A stretch of 12,180 nucleotides of DNA from the NCBI GenBank assembly GCA_029062725.1, contig JAIDPP010000103.1, forward strand, positions 1 to 12,180. Reading direction: 5' to 3'. Below, in pieces: positions 1-7,317 of the stretch. Source of the DNA: Muribaculaceae bacterium (GTDB lineage Bacteria > Bacteroidota > Bacteroidia > Bacteroidales > Muribaculaceae). Positions within the stretch are counted from its first letter, which is position 1. The number at the start of each line of letters is the position of its first letter. The position numbers and the translations under genes are program-made. The notes below the pieces were generated by a model. It searched no databases. It had not been told where the DNA came from and worked only from the letters and a program-made list of their open reading frames with translations.

Positions 1-128
1 AGATATAAATTCTCATAGCTAACGATGTTTAACCAACACAATCTCACGGAGAGAGATTGATACGGCAAGGGCGACCGCGAGGCCGCCCTTGTTTATAGAT
101 CGAATCAACGCCTCCCCATATAATACCA
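1..128. other. Left-edge non-coding stretch, possible 3' end of an upstream gene
   Basis: No complete gene is visible. Frame 1 reads five codons (R-Y-K-F-S) and then TAG at 16-18, and frame 2 reads to TAA at 20-22, so a plus-strand gene entering from the left could end here, but too little remains to identify it. A hairpin lies at 39-59 (CAATCTC / GAGATTG around a 7-nt loop) and a stronger one at 66-91 is listed as a terminator. The stretch could equally be the end of a structured RNA gene; I do not recognise one. Confidence 0.4.
66..96 (+). terminator. Probable intrinsic terminator of a gene left of the window
   Basis: The arms CAAGGGCG (66-73) and CGCCCTTG (84-91) pair over 8 bp. Above an A/C mismatch, CC/GG closes a GCGA loop, which is of the stable GNRA type. 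The right arm runs into TTTATA. A GC-rich stem followed by a short T-rich tail is typical of factor-independent termination on the plus strand. It would serve whatever gene or RNA ends just to its left. Confidence 0.5.
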
Positions 129-179
129 TATAATAGACGGTGTGTAAAAATTTAGAATTTTTACACACCGTCTATTATA
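129..179. repeat. Perfect 24-bp inverted repeat (hairpin, copy 1 of a related pair)
   Basis: Bases 129-152 are the exact reverse complement of 156-179, leaving only TAG as a loop. The core arms read GACGGTGTGT and ACACACCGTC. It lies 20 nt past the stop codon of the minus-strand TonB-domain gene, so it could terminate or stabilise that transcript, but no T-run follows it on that strand; the T and A runs are inside the arms. Its central 37 nt align without gaps to the hairpin after pgi (5763-5799), with paired changes in the stem. Confidence 0.8.
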
Positions 180-199
180 ATTGTCGAATCGCGACGAAA

Positions 200-553
200 T
201 CAGTCGAGAGTGAACTGGATATCGACCTCCGCAGGACTTTCAACCGGAGTCCCGTTTTCATCAGCCGGAGTCCATTTCGGCATATTCTTTACAAGCCTTA
301 TGGCCTCGCTCTCAAGATCGGGATCCACCATGCGCTTGATCTTGATATTCCCAATCGAGCCGTCGGGGCGGACTACGAACATAACACCCACGACACCTTC
401 GATACCGTTATCCTTAGCCGACACCGGATACTTCATATTATCTGAGATATAAGCTTTCAAGGCGCTGTCACCTCCCGGAAAAACCGGAGCGGTAAGTGCA
501 TGCGCACCAATAAATGAACAAAGAAGAATCGCCAGTGTCATTATCTTTTTCAT
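200..553 (-). CDS. Secreted free-standing TonB C-terminal domain protein
   Basis: 117 aa. Residues 1-19 form a signal peptide (MKK start, hydrophobic core, likely AHA|LT cleavage), so the protein should be periplasmic. Residues 24-117 match the TonB C-terminal fold as found in many Bacteroidota proteins: FPGG near 25-28, a KYP motif at 41-43, NGIEGVV at 49-55, PDGSI at 63-67, a VDPDL-EA-R segment near 76-86 and MPKWTPA at 91-97. Full TonB has an N-terminal membrane anchor and a long proline-rich spacer; both are missing. It therefore cannot couple to ExbBD as classical TonB does, and its role is unknown; competing for or bridging TonB-box or peptidoglycan contacts is possible. The ATG at 553 is chosen because it begins the signal peptide. 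Domain call is firm, function is not. Confidence 0.85.
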   Translation of the reverse strand: MKKIMTLAILLCSFIGAHALTAPVFPGGDSALKAYISDNMKYPVSAKDNGIEGVVGVMFVVRPDGSIGNIKIKRMVDPDLESEAIRLVKNMPKWTPADENGTPVESPAEVDIQFTLD

Positions 554-610
554 AACTTTCAGATTTTATAATTGTTTCTACAATGGGAAGACCTCAACCT
601 CGGAGGGCAC

Positions 611-641
611 TATGTGAAGTGGTTTGAACTCAATATTTTTG
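611..641 (+). promoter_or_regulatory. Bacteroidota-type promoter for the Sel1-repeat gene
   Basis: TATTTTTG at 634-641 fits TAnnTTTG exactly. TATG at 611-614 with a 19-nt spacer matches three of four bases of the -33 element. The start site would be near 648, about 20 nt before the ATG at 668. The box points toward the -7 box of the divergent gene and is separated from it by one base. Confidence 0.5.
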
Positions 642-642
642 A

Positions 643-674
643 CAAAGTTAATTTAAAAAAGATTAATATGAAAA
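643..674 (-). promoter_or_regulatory. Bacteroidota-type promoter for the TonB-domain gene
   Basis: On the minus strand TAACTTTG (650 to 643) fits the TAnnTTTG -7 consensus exactly. TTTT at 674-671, 20 nt upstream, matches three of four bases of the -33 TTTG. Transcription would start near 636, giving a leader of roughly 80 nt. The -33 element lies inside the first codons of the divergent Sel1 gene, so the two promoters interlock. Confidence 0.6.
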
Positions 675-1633
675 AACTTTTCCTCTTATTTTCGTTTTCT
701 GTGGTTTTTCTTGCCGTCTATCCCCTTCCATTTCGCGAGCGGGTGGCGGAACTTGAACAAAAAGCGGAAAAAGGGGATTCAGCCGCCATGTATCATCTGG
801 CCACTCTCTATGAGCGAGGCTTCGACTCCATACCCTCCGATTCGGTGCGTTCCGATTCTCTTCTCCGCATGGCGGCTCTGAGAGGATACGCCCCCGCGCA
901 GAATCTTTTAGGCTATCGGTTATATCCCCTCTCCCCCGACTCCGGCATATATTGGCTGCGGCAAGCCGCGGCCGGCGGCGATCTTAAGGCGCAAAGCAAC
1001 CTTGCCTACCTGCTTCTTCAATCCGACTCATCGATCGACATGACCGAAAGAGCGCGGCGCGACAGCATCGCGGCCGCCATGCTCGCAAAAGGCGCGGAGG
1101 CCGGGATACCGACCTCTATCTCGACATTAGCCGACCTCTACAGAGAAGGAAGGGGAGTGGAACGCGATACGCTCCGCGCCACATTGCTCTATCTGGAGGC
1201 CGTAAGCGGAGGCCTGGCCGACGCCGAGATAAAACTCCTCTCCATGAACCAGGGAAGATATCGCGCCATGCAGCCCGGGGAGGCGCTTGAAGAGGGACTC
1301 CGCGCGGCCAAATCAGGAGCGCATACCGTGGCCTTCGACCTTTACATGAAAGCGGCCGAGGGGAATATCCCGCGGGCCTTTACCCTCCTGGGGGATGCCT
1401 ATTCATCGGCAAAGGGCACCGACTACAACCATTCCCTCGCCCTTTCCAATTATCTCAAGGGTGCAGAAGGAGGCGATCCCTCGGCTCAGTTCATTTTAGC
1501 CGAATTGCTTGAGATATTTCCCGACGCACTCCCCGGAACCGATAGCGGCCGTAATCCCCAATACTGGTATGCCCGGGCAAAAGAGCAGGGAGTCAATGAT
1601 GCCAAGGAGGCCATGATGCGCCTCTTCCGATAG
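668..1633 (+). CDS. Secreted Sel1-like repeat protein
   Basis: 321 aa from the ATG at 668. An in-frame ATG at 572 would add 32 residues with no signal peptide and would lie upstream of the -7 box, so I prefer 668, which gives MKK plus a hydrophobic core to about residue 17 and hence export. Tetratricopeptide-like Sel1 repeats follow: A-E-KGDSAAMYHLATLYERG (33-51), AALRGYAPAQNLLGYRL (69-85), AAAGGDLKAQSNLAYLL (100-116), GAEAGIPTSISTLADLYREGRGVERD (142-167), AAEGNIPRAFTLLGDAY (229-245) and GAEGGDPSAQFILAELLE (265-282), ending in a partial unit. Such repeats form an alpha-solenoid that binds other proteins, so this is probably a periplasmic scaffold or regulator. No catalytic domain is visible and the partner is unknown. 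Confidence 0.85.
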   Translation: MKKLFLLFSFSVVFLAVYPLPFRERVAELEQKAEKGDSAAMYHLATLYERGFDSIPSDSVRSDSLLRMAALRGYAPAQNLLGYRLYPLSPDSGIYWLRQAAAGGDLKAQSNLAYLLLQSDSSIDMTERARRDSIAAAMLAKGAEAGIPTSISTLADLYREGRGVERDTLRATLLYLEAVSGGLADAEIKLLSMNQGRYRAMQPGEALEEGLRAAKSGAHTVAFDLYMKAAEGNIPRAFTLLGDAYSSAKGTDYNHSLALSNYLKGAEGGDPSAQFILAELLEIFPDALPGTDSGRNPQYWYARAKEQGVNDAKEAMMRLFR

Positions 1634-1641
1634 GGCGCACG

Positions 1642-1673
1642 ATTGTATAAGTTCCTTTTTTTTATTAACTTTG
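1642..1673 (+). promoter_or_regulatory. Promoter of the lysS-gpsA operon
   Basis: TAACTTTG at 1666-1673 matches TAnnTTTG exactly, and ATTG at 1642-1645, with a 20-nt spacer, matches three of four bases of the -33 TTTG. The start site would be near 1680, leaving a leader of about 17 nt before the ATG at 1697. It begins only 8 nt after the stop codon of the Sel1-repeat gene. Confidence 0.7.
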
Positions 1674-1696
1674 CAAAAAAGAATGCGATAGATATT

Positions 1697-3271
1697 ATGG
1701 CAAATCAAGAATTGACAGAACAGGAGATAGTGAGGCGCAACAGTATGGAGGCGCTTCGCGAGCGCGGAATAAATCCGTTTCCCGCCGCAGAATATAAAGT
1801 GACAGGCCATACAGTCGAGATCAAGGAGAATTTCAGCGACGACCTGACTCCCCCCCGGGAGGTGGCTGTGGCAGGTCGCATAATGAGCCGCCGCATCATG
1901 GGAAAAGCCTCCTTCATGGAGCTTCAGGATGCCGACGGACGCATTCAGGTATATGTAAGCCGCGATGACCTTTGTCCGGGCGAGGACAAGGATATGTATA
2001 ACGTCGTTTTTAAGAAACTCCTCGACATCGGCGACTTCATCGGCGTGCGGGGATTCGTTTTCCGCACTAAGACAGGCGAGATCTCGATCCATGCGCAGGA
2101 GATCACCGTGCTCGGCAAGAGCCTCCGCCCCCTTCCCATCGTGAAGATGAAGGATGGCAAGGCCTACGATGCCTTCACAGATCCCGAGCAGCGTTACCGC
2201 CGCCGTTACGTTGACCTGGTGGTCAACCCCGAAGTTCGCGAGATCTTCAAAAAGAAGACCCGGATGTTCAATTCGATGCGGGAGTATTTCAATTCATACG
2301 GATATCTGGAGGTGGAGACCCCGGTTCTCCAGTCGATTCCCGGCGGAGCCGCCGCGCGTCCATTCATCACCCATCACAACGCACTTGACATACCGCTCTA
2401 CCTCCGCATCGCCAACGAGCTTTACCTTAAGCGACTTATAGTGGGCGGTTTCGACGGAGTATATGAGTTTTCCCGCAACTTCCGCAACGAAGGTATGGAC
2501 CGCACACACAATCCGGAATTTACATGCATGGAGATCTATGTCCCATACAAGGATTATAACTGGATGATGGATTTTACGGAGAAGATGCTGGAGAAGATAT
2601 GCCTTGACGTCAACGGCACGACAGAGGTCCGCGTAGGCGACAATGTGATCAGCTTCAAAGCTCCCTACCGTCGTGTGACAATGACCGACGCTATCAAGGA
2701 GAAGACCGGATTCGACATCACCGGAAAAAGCGAGGAGGAACTGCGCGCGTTCTGCAAAGCCAACAACATAGAGGTGGAAGATTCCATGGGTAAAGGAAAA
2801 CTTATCGACGAGATTTTCGGCGAGAAATGCGAAGGAAGCTTCATCCAGCCCACTTTCATCATAGATTATCCTATCGAGATGTCGCCTCTCACGAAGCGCC
2901 ACCGCAGCAATCCGGAGCTGACGGAGCGTTTCGAGCTGATGGTCAATGGCAAGGAGCTTGCCAACGCATATTCCGAGCTTAACGACCCGATCGACCAGTA
3001 TGAACGCTTCGTGGAGCAGATGCGTCTTGCCGACAAGGGTGATGACGAGGCCATGATCATAGACGCTGATTTTATCCGCGCCCTTGAATACGGCATGCCC
3101 CCGACATCCGGCATGGGTATAGGTATGGATCGTCTGGCAATGCTTCTTACCGGTCAGACTACCATACAGGAGGTGCTTCTCTTCCCTCAGATGCGACCTG
3201 AAAAGACGCAGAAAGCGAAGGAGGAGAAAGAGGAAGGTGCCGGAGAGGATCAGGAGAAGGTGAACGCTTAA
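1697..3271 (+). CDS. lysS: Lysyl-tRNA synthetase, class II
   Basis: 524 aa (E. coli LysRS is about 505). It charges tRNA-Lys with lysine in the cytoplasm using ATP. The N-terminal OB-fold that reads the anticodon spans about 55-142 ([18 protein letters not shown] onward). The class II catalytic domain follows: motif 1 region around 200-222 ([21 protein letters not shown]), motif 2 [14 protein letters not shown] at 262-275, and motif 3 GMGIGMDRL at 472-480. The ATG at 1697 is preferred over one at 1643 because the promoter -7 box lies between them and [10 protein letters not shown] resembles family N-termini. The C-terminus carries an extra charged Lys/Glu tail of about 20 residues after the conserved PQMRPE. 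It is first in a two-gene operon with gpsA. Confidence 0.97.
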   Translation: MANQELTEQEIVRRNSMEALRERGINPFPAAEYKVTGHTVEIKENFSDDLTPPREVAVAGRIMSRRIMGKASFMELQDADGRIQVYVSRDDLCPGEDKDMYNVVFKKLLDIGDFIGVRGFVFRTKTGEISIHAQEITVLGKSLRPLPIVKMKDGKAYDAFTDPEQRYRRRYVDLVVNPEVREIFKKKTRMFNSMREYFNSYGYLEVETPVLQSIPGGAAARPFITHHNALDIPLYLRIANELYLKRLIVGGFDGVYEFSRNFRNEGMDRTHNPEFTCMEIYVPYKDYNWMMDFTEKMLEKICLDVNGTTEVRVGDNVISFKAPYRRVTMTDAIKEKTGFDITGKSEEELRAFCKANNIEVEDSMGKGKLIDEIFGEKCEGSFIQPTFIIDYPIEMSPLTKRHRSNPELTERFELMVNGKELANAYSELNDPIDQYERFVEQMRLADKGDDEAMIIDADFIRALEYGMPPTSGMGIGMDRLAMLLTGQTTIQEVLLFPQMRPEKTQKAKEEKEEGAGEDQEKVNA

Positions 3272-3282
3272 ATCCTTCCGGT

Positions 3283-4284
3283 ATGAATTCGATAAATAAA
3301 ATAGCAGTGATAGGAGGCGGGAGCTGGGCAACGGCTCTCGCCAAGCTGTTGCTTGCCAACTGCGACCGTATAATATGGTTCATTCACCGTCAGGACCGTA
3401 TCGACGACTTCCGGAAATCGGGTCATAATCCCGTCTATCTCAGCGATGTGAGCTTCGATGTCTCCCGAATCGACTTCACCTCCGACATCAACCATGCCTG
3501 CACGTCGGCCGACACGCTGCTATTCGTGACTCCCTCTCCTTATTTCAAGGATACGGCAGATCAGATCAAGGTCGATATATGGGAAAAGAATGTGGTGTCG
3601 GCTGTAAAGGGGATCGTGCCCGACCATAACATGATCGTCACAGATTACATGGTGGAGCGCTTCGGCTGCGATCCGGACAATATGCTTGTAATCGGAGGTC
3701 CATGCCATGCCGAGGAGGTGGCGCTTGAGCGTCTTAGCTATCTCACCATCGGCTGCCACGACATTGCCAAAAGCCGGGAATTCGCTTCCTTCCTCGCAGG
3801 AAAGAAGATGAAGACCATCGTCTCCACGGATGTAGATGGAATCGAATACGCCGCCGTATTGAAGAACGTCTATGCTATTATGGGCGGAATTATCAACGGC
3901 ATGAAGGCCGGCGACAATTTCATGGCGATGATGGTCTGCAACGCTATCCGCGAGATGGACCGTTTCATAGATGCGATCGCCCCGATGCCGGCCCGGGATA
4001 TTGACCGCTCCGCATATCTGGGCGACCTCCTCGTAACAGCTTACAGCCGCTTCTCACGAAATCATAATTTCGGCTCCATGATCGGAAAGGGCTATAGCGT
4101 GAAGGCGGCAATGATGGAGATGGCGATGGTGGCCGAAGGTTATTACGGCACAAAATGCATCCATGAGATAAACACCTCCGGTCCGGATGTGGAGATGCCG
4201 ATCCTTAACTGTGTATGGGAGATCCTTTACGAGGGAAAGAGCCCCAAACGGGCCATCAAGGGGATCACAGGATCCTTCACCTGA
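3283..4284 (+). CDS. gpsA: NAD(P)+-dependent glycerol-3-phosphate dehydrogenase
   Basis: 333 aa, the normal length. It reduces dihydroxyacetone phosphate to sn-glycerol 3-phosphate, the backbone for phospholipids, in the cytoplasm. The Rossmann dinucleotide-binding motif is GGGSWATA at 11-18. The SAVKGI segment holds Lys109, GGPCHAEE spans 138-145, and Lys194 in AAVLKN is the likely catalytic lysine. The substrate-binding end shows YLGDLLVT (245-252) and SRFSRNHNFG (255-264). The loop reads GPCHAEE where many homologues have GPS followed by N, H or F; Cys141 replaces the Ser, which does not obviously harm function. It starts 11 nt after the lysS stop, so the two are cotranscribed; a hairpin with a T-run follows its stop. 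Confidence 0.97.
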   Translation: MNSINKIAVIGGGSWATALAKLLLANCDRIIWFIHRQDRIDDFRKSGHNPVYLSDVSFDVSRIDFTSDINHACTSADTLLFVTPSPYFKDTADQIKVDIWEKNVVSAVKGIVPDHNMIVTDYMVERFGCDPDNMLVIGGPCHAEEVALERLSYLTIGCHDIAKSREFASFLAGKKMKTIVSTDVDGIEYAAVLKNVYAIMGGIINGMKAGDNFMAMMVCNAIREMDRFIDAIAPMPARDIDRSAYLGDLLVTAYSRFSRNHNFGSMIGKGYSVKAAMMEMAMVAEGYYGTKCIHEINTSGPDVEMPILNCVWEILYEGKSPKRAIKGITGSFT

Positions 4285-4290
4285 CAGGTC

Positions 4291-4316
4291 AAGGCAGCCG
4301 GCGCCTTATAATTTTT
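4291..4316 (+). terminator. Possible intrinsic terminator after gpsA
   Basis: A short stem AAGGC (4291-4295) / GCCTT (4303-4307) with a 7-nt loop begins 7 nt after the gpsA stop and leads into ATAATTTTT. The stem is only 5 bp, so termination may be partial and some read-through into pgi is possible. Confidence 0.45.
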
Positions 4317-4325
4317 CTTAAATAC

Positions 4326-4381
4326 TGCGTCAATGATGACGCAAGGTTGTTATAAACGATAGAAGTTGCTTAAACAACTTC
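4326..4381 (+). promoter_or_regulatory. Twin perfect hairpins in the pgi leader
   Basis: Between gpsA and pgi (132 nt) there are two exact inverted repeats: TGCGTCA-ATGA-TGACGCA (4326-4343) and GAAGTTG-CTTAAA-CAACTTC (4362-4381). Neither is followed by a T-run, so they do not look like terminators. The second ends 35 nt before the pgi ATG. They could be RNA structures in the 5' leader or DNA operator sites. I see no clear TAnnTTTG box here; the nearest is TAATTTTT at 4309-4316, which has one mismatch and no good -33 element. Confidence 0.5.
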
Positions 4382-4416
4382 ATAGAGATTAATCAAACCC
4401 AAATTATATATAATTT

Positions 4417-5721
4417 ATGAAAACAATTGATCTTAACATTCAGGATGCCGTATATTTCGCTGAGAAGGAATATGAGGCACTGAAGGATAAATCCGTAGAG
4501 GCACTCACCACCCTTGAGGAGGGTACGGGCGCAGGAAATGATTTCCTCGGCTGGCTCGACCTCCCTTCCAAGACTCCGGAGGCTCTCGTTGACCGTATCA
4601 ACGCCACCGCGCAGCGTCTTCGCGAGAACTGCGATTATGTGGTATGCGTCGGCATCGGCGGTTCATACCTCGGCGCTAAGGCCGTGAATTACGCTCTGGC
4701 GGATTCATTCGCTGATTTCTACGCTCCCCAGCCCAAGGAGCCTAAGGTGCTCTATGCGGGCCAGAATATCGGTGAGGATTATCTCGCCGAGCTCCAGAAA
4801 CTTCTTACAGGCAAGAAGTTCGGTATCGTGGTGATATCTAAGTCGGGCACTACCACCGAGCCGGCAATCGCTTTCCGTCTCCTCAAGAATCAGCTCGAGC
4901 AGCAGGCCGGTAAAGACGCCGCCAAGAACCTTATCGTTGCCATCACCGACGAGAAGAAAGGTGCCCTCCGCACTATGGCTAACGAGGAGGGTTACGAGAC
5001 TTACGTGATTCCCGATAATGTCGGCGGACGTTTCTCTGTTCTGACTCCGGTCGGCCTTCTTCCTATCGCCTGTGCAGGCCATGATATCAAGAAGCTCCTC
5101 GCCGGCGCGAAGGATATGGAGAACACTACCCTTCATCCCTCTCCCGAGAATCCGGCCCAGATTTACGCGCGTCTCCGCAACGCGTTGTATCAGAGCGGAA
5201 AGAAAATCGAAATTCTCGTTAACTTCGATCCCAAACTCCATTATGTATCGGAATGGTGGAAGCAGCTTTACGGCGAGAGCGAGGGTAAGGACGGCAAGGG
5301 TATCTTCCCCGCATCCGTTGACTTCACTACCGATCTCCACTCCATGGGCCAGTGGATTCAGGATGGCGAACGCACTATTTTCGAGACCGTGATCTCCGTG
5401 AAGAAGCCCGCGCTCACTCACCGTATTCCTATGAACGCTTCCGATCTTGACGGCATAAACTATATCGCCGACAAGCGTATCGACGAGGTGAACAAGATGG
5501 CGGAGCTCGGAACCAAGATGGCTCACGTTGACGGCGGTGTCCCCAACATCAAGATCGAGCTTCCGGAGCTTGACGAGTACAGCCTCGGACAGCTCATTTA
5601 TTTCTTCGAGAAGGCCTGCGGTATCTCCGGCTACATGCTCGGAGTCAATCCCTTCAACCAGCCCGGTGTAGAGGCCTACAAGAAGAACATGTTCAAGCTG
5701 CTCAACAAGCCCGGATATTGA
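4417..5721 (+). CDS. pgi: Glucose-6-phosphate isomerase, short form
   Basis: 434 aa, close to the compact form of about 450 aa typified by Bacillus rather than the 549-aa E. coli enzyme. It interconverts glucose 6-phosphate and fructose 6-phosphate in glycolysis and gluconeogenesis. Visible sugar-isomerase features: [13 protein letters not shown] (78-90), the phosphate-binding [10 protein letters not shown] (140-149), family signature [13 protein letters not shown] (201-213), the [14 protein letters not shown] loop (285-298) that should carry the base-catalyst glutamate, [10 protein letters not shown] (308-317), and the C-terminal signature ending [11 protein letters not shown] (414-424) with the conserved lysine. 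All key segments are present. It follows a structured leader and ends in a strong hairpin, so it is probably a separate transcription unit. Confidence 0.97.
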   Translation: MKTIDLNIQDAVYFAEKEYEALKDKSVEALTTLEEGTGAGNDFLGWLDLPSKTPEALVDRINATAQRLRENCDYVVCVGIGGSYLGAKAVNYALADSFADFYAPQPKEPKVLYAGQNIGEDYLAELQKLLTGKKFGIVVISKSGTTTEPAIAFRLLKNQLEQQAGKDAAKNLIVAITDEKKGALRTMANEEGYETYVIPDNVGGRFSVLTPVGLLPIACAGHDIKKLLAGAKDMENTTLHPSPENPAQIYARLRNALYQSGKKIEILVNFDPKLHYVSEWWKQLYGESEGKDGKGIFPASVDFTTDLHSMGQWIQDGERTIFETVISVKKPALTHRIPMNASDLDGINYIADKRIDEVNKMAELGTKMAHVDGGVPNIKIELPELDEYSLGQLIYFFEKACGISGYMLGVNPFNQPGVEAYKKNMFKLLNKPGY

Positions 5722-5760
5722 TCCCCCCTTTCATTTGATTATTGAAATCTGAAAACAAAA

Positions 5761-5808
5761 ATGGCGGCGTGTCAAATCTTTGAATTTTGACACGCCGTCA
5801 TAATTTTG
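5761..5808 (+). terminator. Strong terminator hairpin after pgi (copy 2 of the related hairpin pair)
   Basis: Bases 5761-5776 pair with 5786-5801 over 16 bp, all Watson-Crick except one G-T, around a 9-nt loop. AATTTTG follows on the plus strand and a run rich in A (AAAACAAAA) precedes it, so it could act in both directions. It begins 39 nt after the pgi stop. The core GGCGGCGTGT / ACACGCCGTC resembles the arms of the hairpin at 129-179. Confidence 0.8.
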
Positions 5809-5903
5809 TCTCTATTCAGAATAGTTCGGCCGGCCGGCAAGCGGTTAAGAAAAGTTCAGGTTGGTAGAAATCGCATCACACTTATAATCTCGATAAAATT
5901 CGT

Positions 5904-5911
5904 TAACTTTG
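5904..5911 (+). promoter_or_regulatory. -7 box of the MATE-mazG operon
   Basis: TAACTTTG matches TAnnTTTG exactly and sits 21 nt before the ATG at 5933. I see no good -33 TTTG at the expected distance. The rest of the 211-nt gap after pgi holds the terminator at 5761-5808 and a 10-base GC palindrome at 5829-5838. Confidence 0.5.
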
Positions 5912-5932
5912 CGAAGGAATAACTCCTGAATC

Positions 5933-7306
5933 ATGCAAGTCTCATTTTGGAAAGAATATAAGGAATACTATAAGCGGCTGACCATGCTCGGCCTCCCGGT
6001 GCTCGTCACGCAGCTCGGCATTATCGTTGTCAGTTTCGCCGATACAATGATGGTGGGGCATTACGGAACTGATGAGCTCGCGGCGGCGGCTTTCGTCAAC
6101 TCCCTCTTTGTAGTCGTCACCGTAATGCAGATAGGTTTCGCATCAGGCCTCACCCCTCTGGTCGGGGCTCTCTTCGGACGCGGTGAAACCCATCGTGCGG
6201 GGCGGATGCTGAGGGCCGGACTCGAAGTCAACATCCTCGTATCAGCCTCATTTACCCTCATCATGGGTATCCTTTACTTCTTCCTCGACCGGTTCGGACA
6301 ACCCGTGGAGTTGCTTCCCCTGATCAGGAAATACTATCTCATAATCCTTGCCTCCCTCCTGCCGATGGCTGTTTTCAACAGTTTTCAGCAGACCTGCAAC
6401 GGCATCACCGACACGCGCACGCCAATGTGGTTCATCTTAGGGGCCAACGTGCTGAACATCGTTGGAAACTACGCCCTTATCTACGGCCACTGGGGAATGC
6501 CCGAAGCCGGACTTGCCGGAGCCGGTTTCAGCACTCTGACTGCCCGCATAGTGGCAGCCTTAGGGATAGCAATATATTTCATCTACCGGCGCACTTACCG
6601 GCCATACAGAGAAGGATTCGCGGCCGCCGGGCAGAGGGGAAGCCTTCACCGGGAGGTCTGGGCCACGTCCTATCCCGTAATGATTCAAAGCGGTGTGGAA
6701 TGTTCGCTTTGGACCTTCGGGGCGATCGTCTGCGGCTGGTACGGGAAGATACAGCTCGCCGCCTATCAGGTGGTAACGACCATCTCACAACTCGGCTTCA
6801 TGATTTACATGAGCTTCTCGACCGCTCTCTCTATCCTTGTGGCCAATTTCACCGGCCGCGAGGCCTGGCTGTCGGTTCGCCATGTCACCATAGCCGGGCT
6901 GCACCTGATCCTTGCGCTGGCCACCCTCTCATCCATCGTTTTCCTTATATTCGGCCATACGCTCATAGCCTCCTTCACTCCCGATATTGCCGTGGAGGCC
7001 TCGGCGGCCGGACTCATCCTGCCGCTGGTGGTGTATCAATATATGGATGCAGTGCAACTCACATACTGCAATGCGATCCGAGGTACCTCCCATGTGCAGC
7101 CCCTGCTCTGGATTGCTCTCGGATGTTACGTAGGGATAGGCGCCCCCGTGCTATTATGGTTCGCCGGGAGTTTCACTGCCGCCAACATGGGAATATACTG
7201 GAGTTTCTGTATCGCACTCGGAGCGGCGGCTCTTCTCCTCTCTTCTTTCTTCTATAGGATAGTAGGGAAAGAGGAACGCGGAGTCTATGCGAAAACAAAG
7301 AATTAA
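5933..7306 (+). CDS. MATE family efflux transporter (NorM-like)
   Basis: 457 aa, the usual MATE length, and hydrophobic throughout with about 12 predicted membrane segments. The N-terminal segment reads LGLPVLVTQLGIIVVSFADT near 19-38, followed by MMVGHYGTDELAAAAF (39-54), the typical MATE opening in which the first helix leads into D-x-x-M-V-G. The corresponding start of the second six-helix half is near SYPVMIQSGVE, matching the internal duplication of the family. MATE proteins use Na+ or H+ gradients to export cationic drugs, dyes or metabolites across the inner membrane; the substrate and ion cannot be read here. It shares an operon with the MazG-like gene 11 nt downstream. Confidence 0.93.
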   Translation: MQVSFWKEYKEYYKRLTMLGLPVLVTQLGIIVVSFADTMMVGHYGTDELAAAAFVNSLFVVVTVMQIGFASGLTPLVGALFGRGETHRAGRMLRAGLEVNILVSASFTLIMGILYFFLDRFGQPVELLPLIRKYYLIILASLLPMAVFNSFQQTCNGITDTRTPMWFILGANVLNIVGNYALIYGHWGMPEAGLAGAGFSTLTARIVAALGIAIYFIYRRTYRPYREGFAAAGQRGSLHREVWATSYPVMIQSGVECSLWTFGAIVCGWYGKIQLAAYQVVTTISQLGFMIYMSFSTALSILVANFTGREAWLSVRHVTIAGLHLILALATLSSIVFLIFGHTLIASFTPDIAVEASAAGLILPLVVYQYMDAVQLTYCNAIRGTSHVQPLLWIALGCYVGIGAPVLLWFAGSFTAANMGIYWSFCIALGAAALLLSSFFYRIVGKEERGVYAKTKN

Positions 7307-7317
7307 GTAACTCATAT

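Noticed and set aside
572..667. Upstream ATG extending the Sel1-repeat protein by 32 residues
   Set aside because: The extension would bury the signal peptide and lies upstream of the predicted transcription start, so 668 is the better start.
2294..3331. Long minus-strand open frame (345 codons) opposite lysS and the start of gpsA
   Set aside because: It lies antisense to clear lysS catalytic motifs, has a low-complexity His/Leu-rich translation without recognisable domains, and has no promoter; it is a shadow of biased codon use.
3697..3720. Cys for Ser in the gpsA GPS-x-A loop as a possible defect
   Set aside because: All other catalytic and binding motifs are intact and the change is conservative, so the enzyme is expected to work.
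4705..5526. Minus-strand open frame of 273 codons opposite pgi
   Set aside because: The plus strand encodes a complete glucose-6-phosphate isomerase; the antisense product shows no family features.
5801..5808. TAATTTTG matching the -7 consensus after the pgi hairpin
   Set aside because: It is the terminator tail, lacks a -33 element, and the MATE gene has a better placed box at 5904-5911.
5829..5838. GC palindrome GCCGGCCGGC between pgi and the MATE gene
   Set aside because: Short, without loop or T-run, and likely by chance in GC-rich DNA; no support for a specific site.
6427..7257. Second plus-strand frame of 276 codons inside the MATE gene
   Set aside because: Arg/His/Pro-rich translation in the +1 frame of an intact transporter; typical of an out-of-frame shadow.
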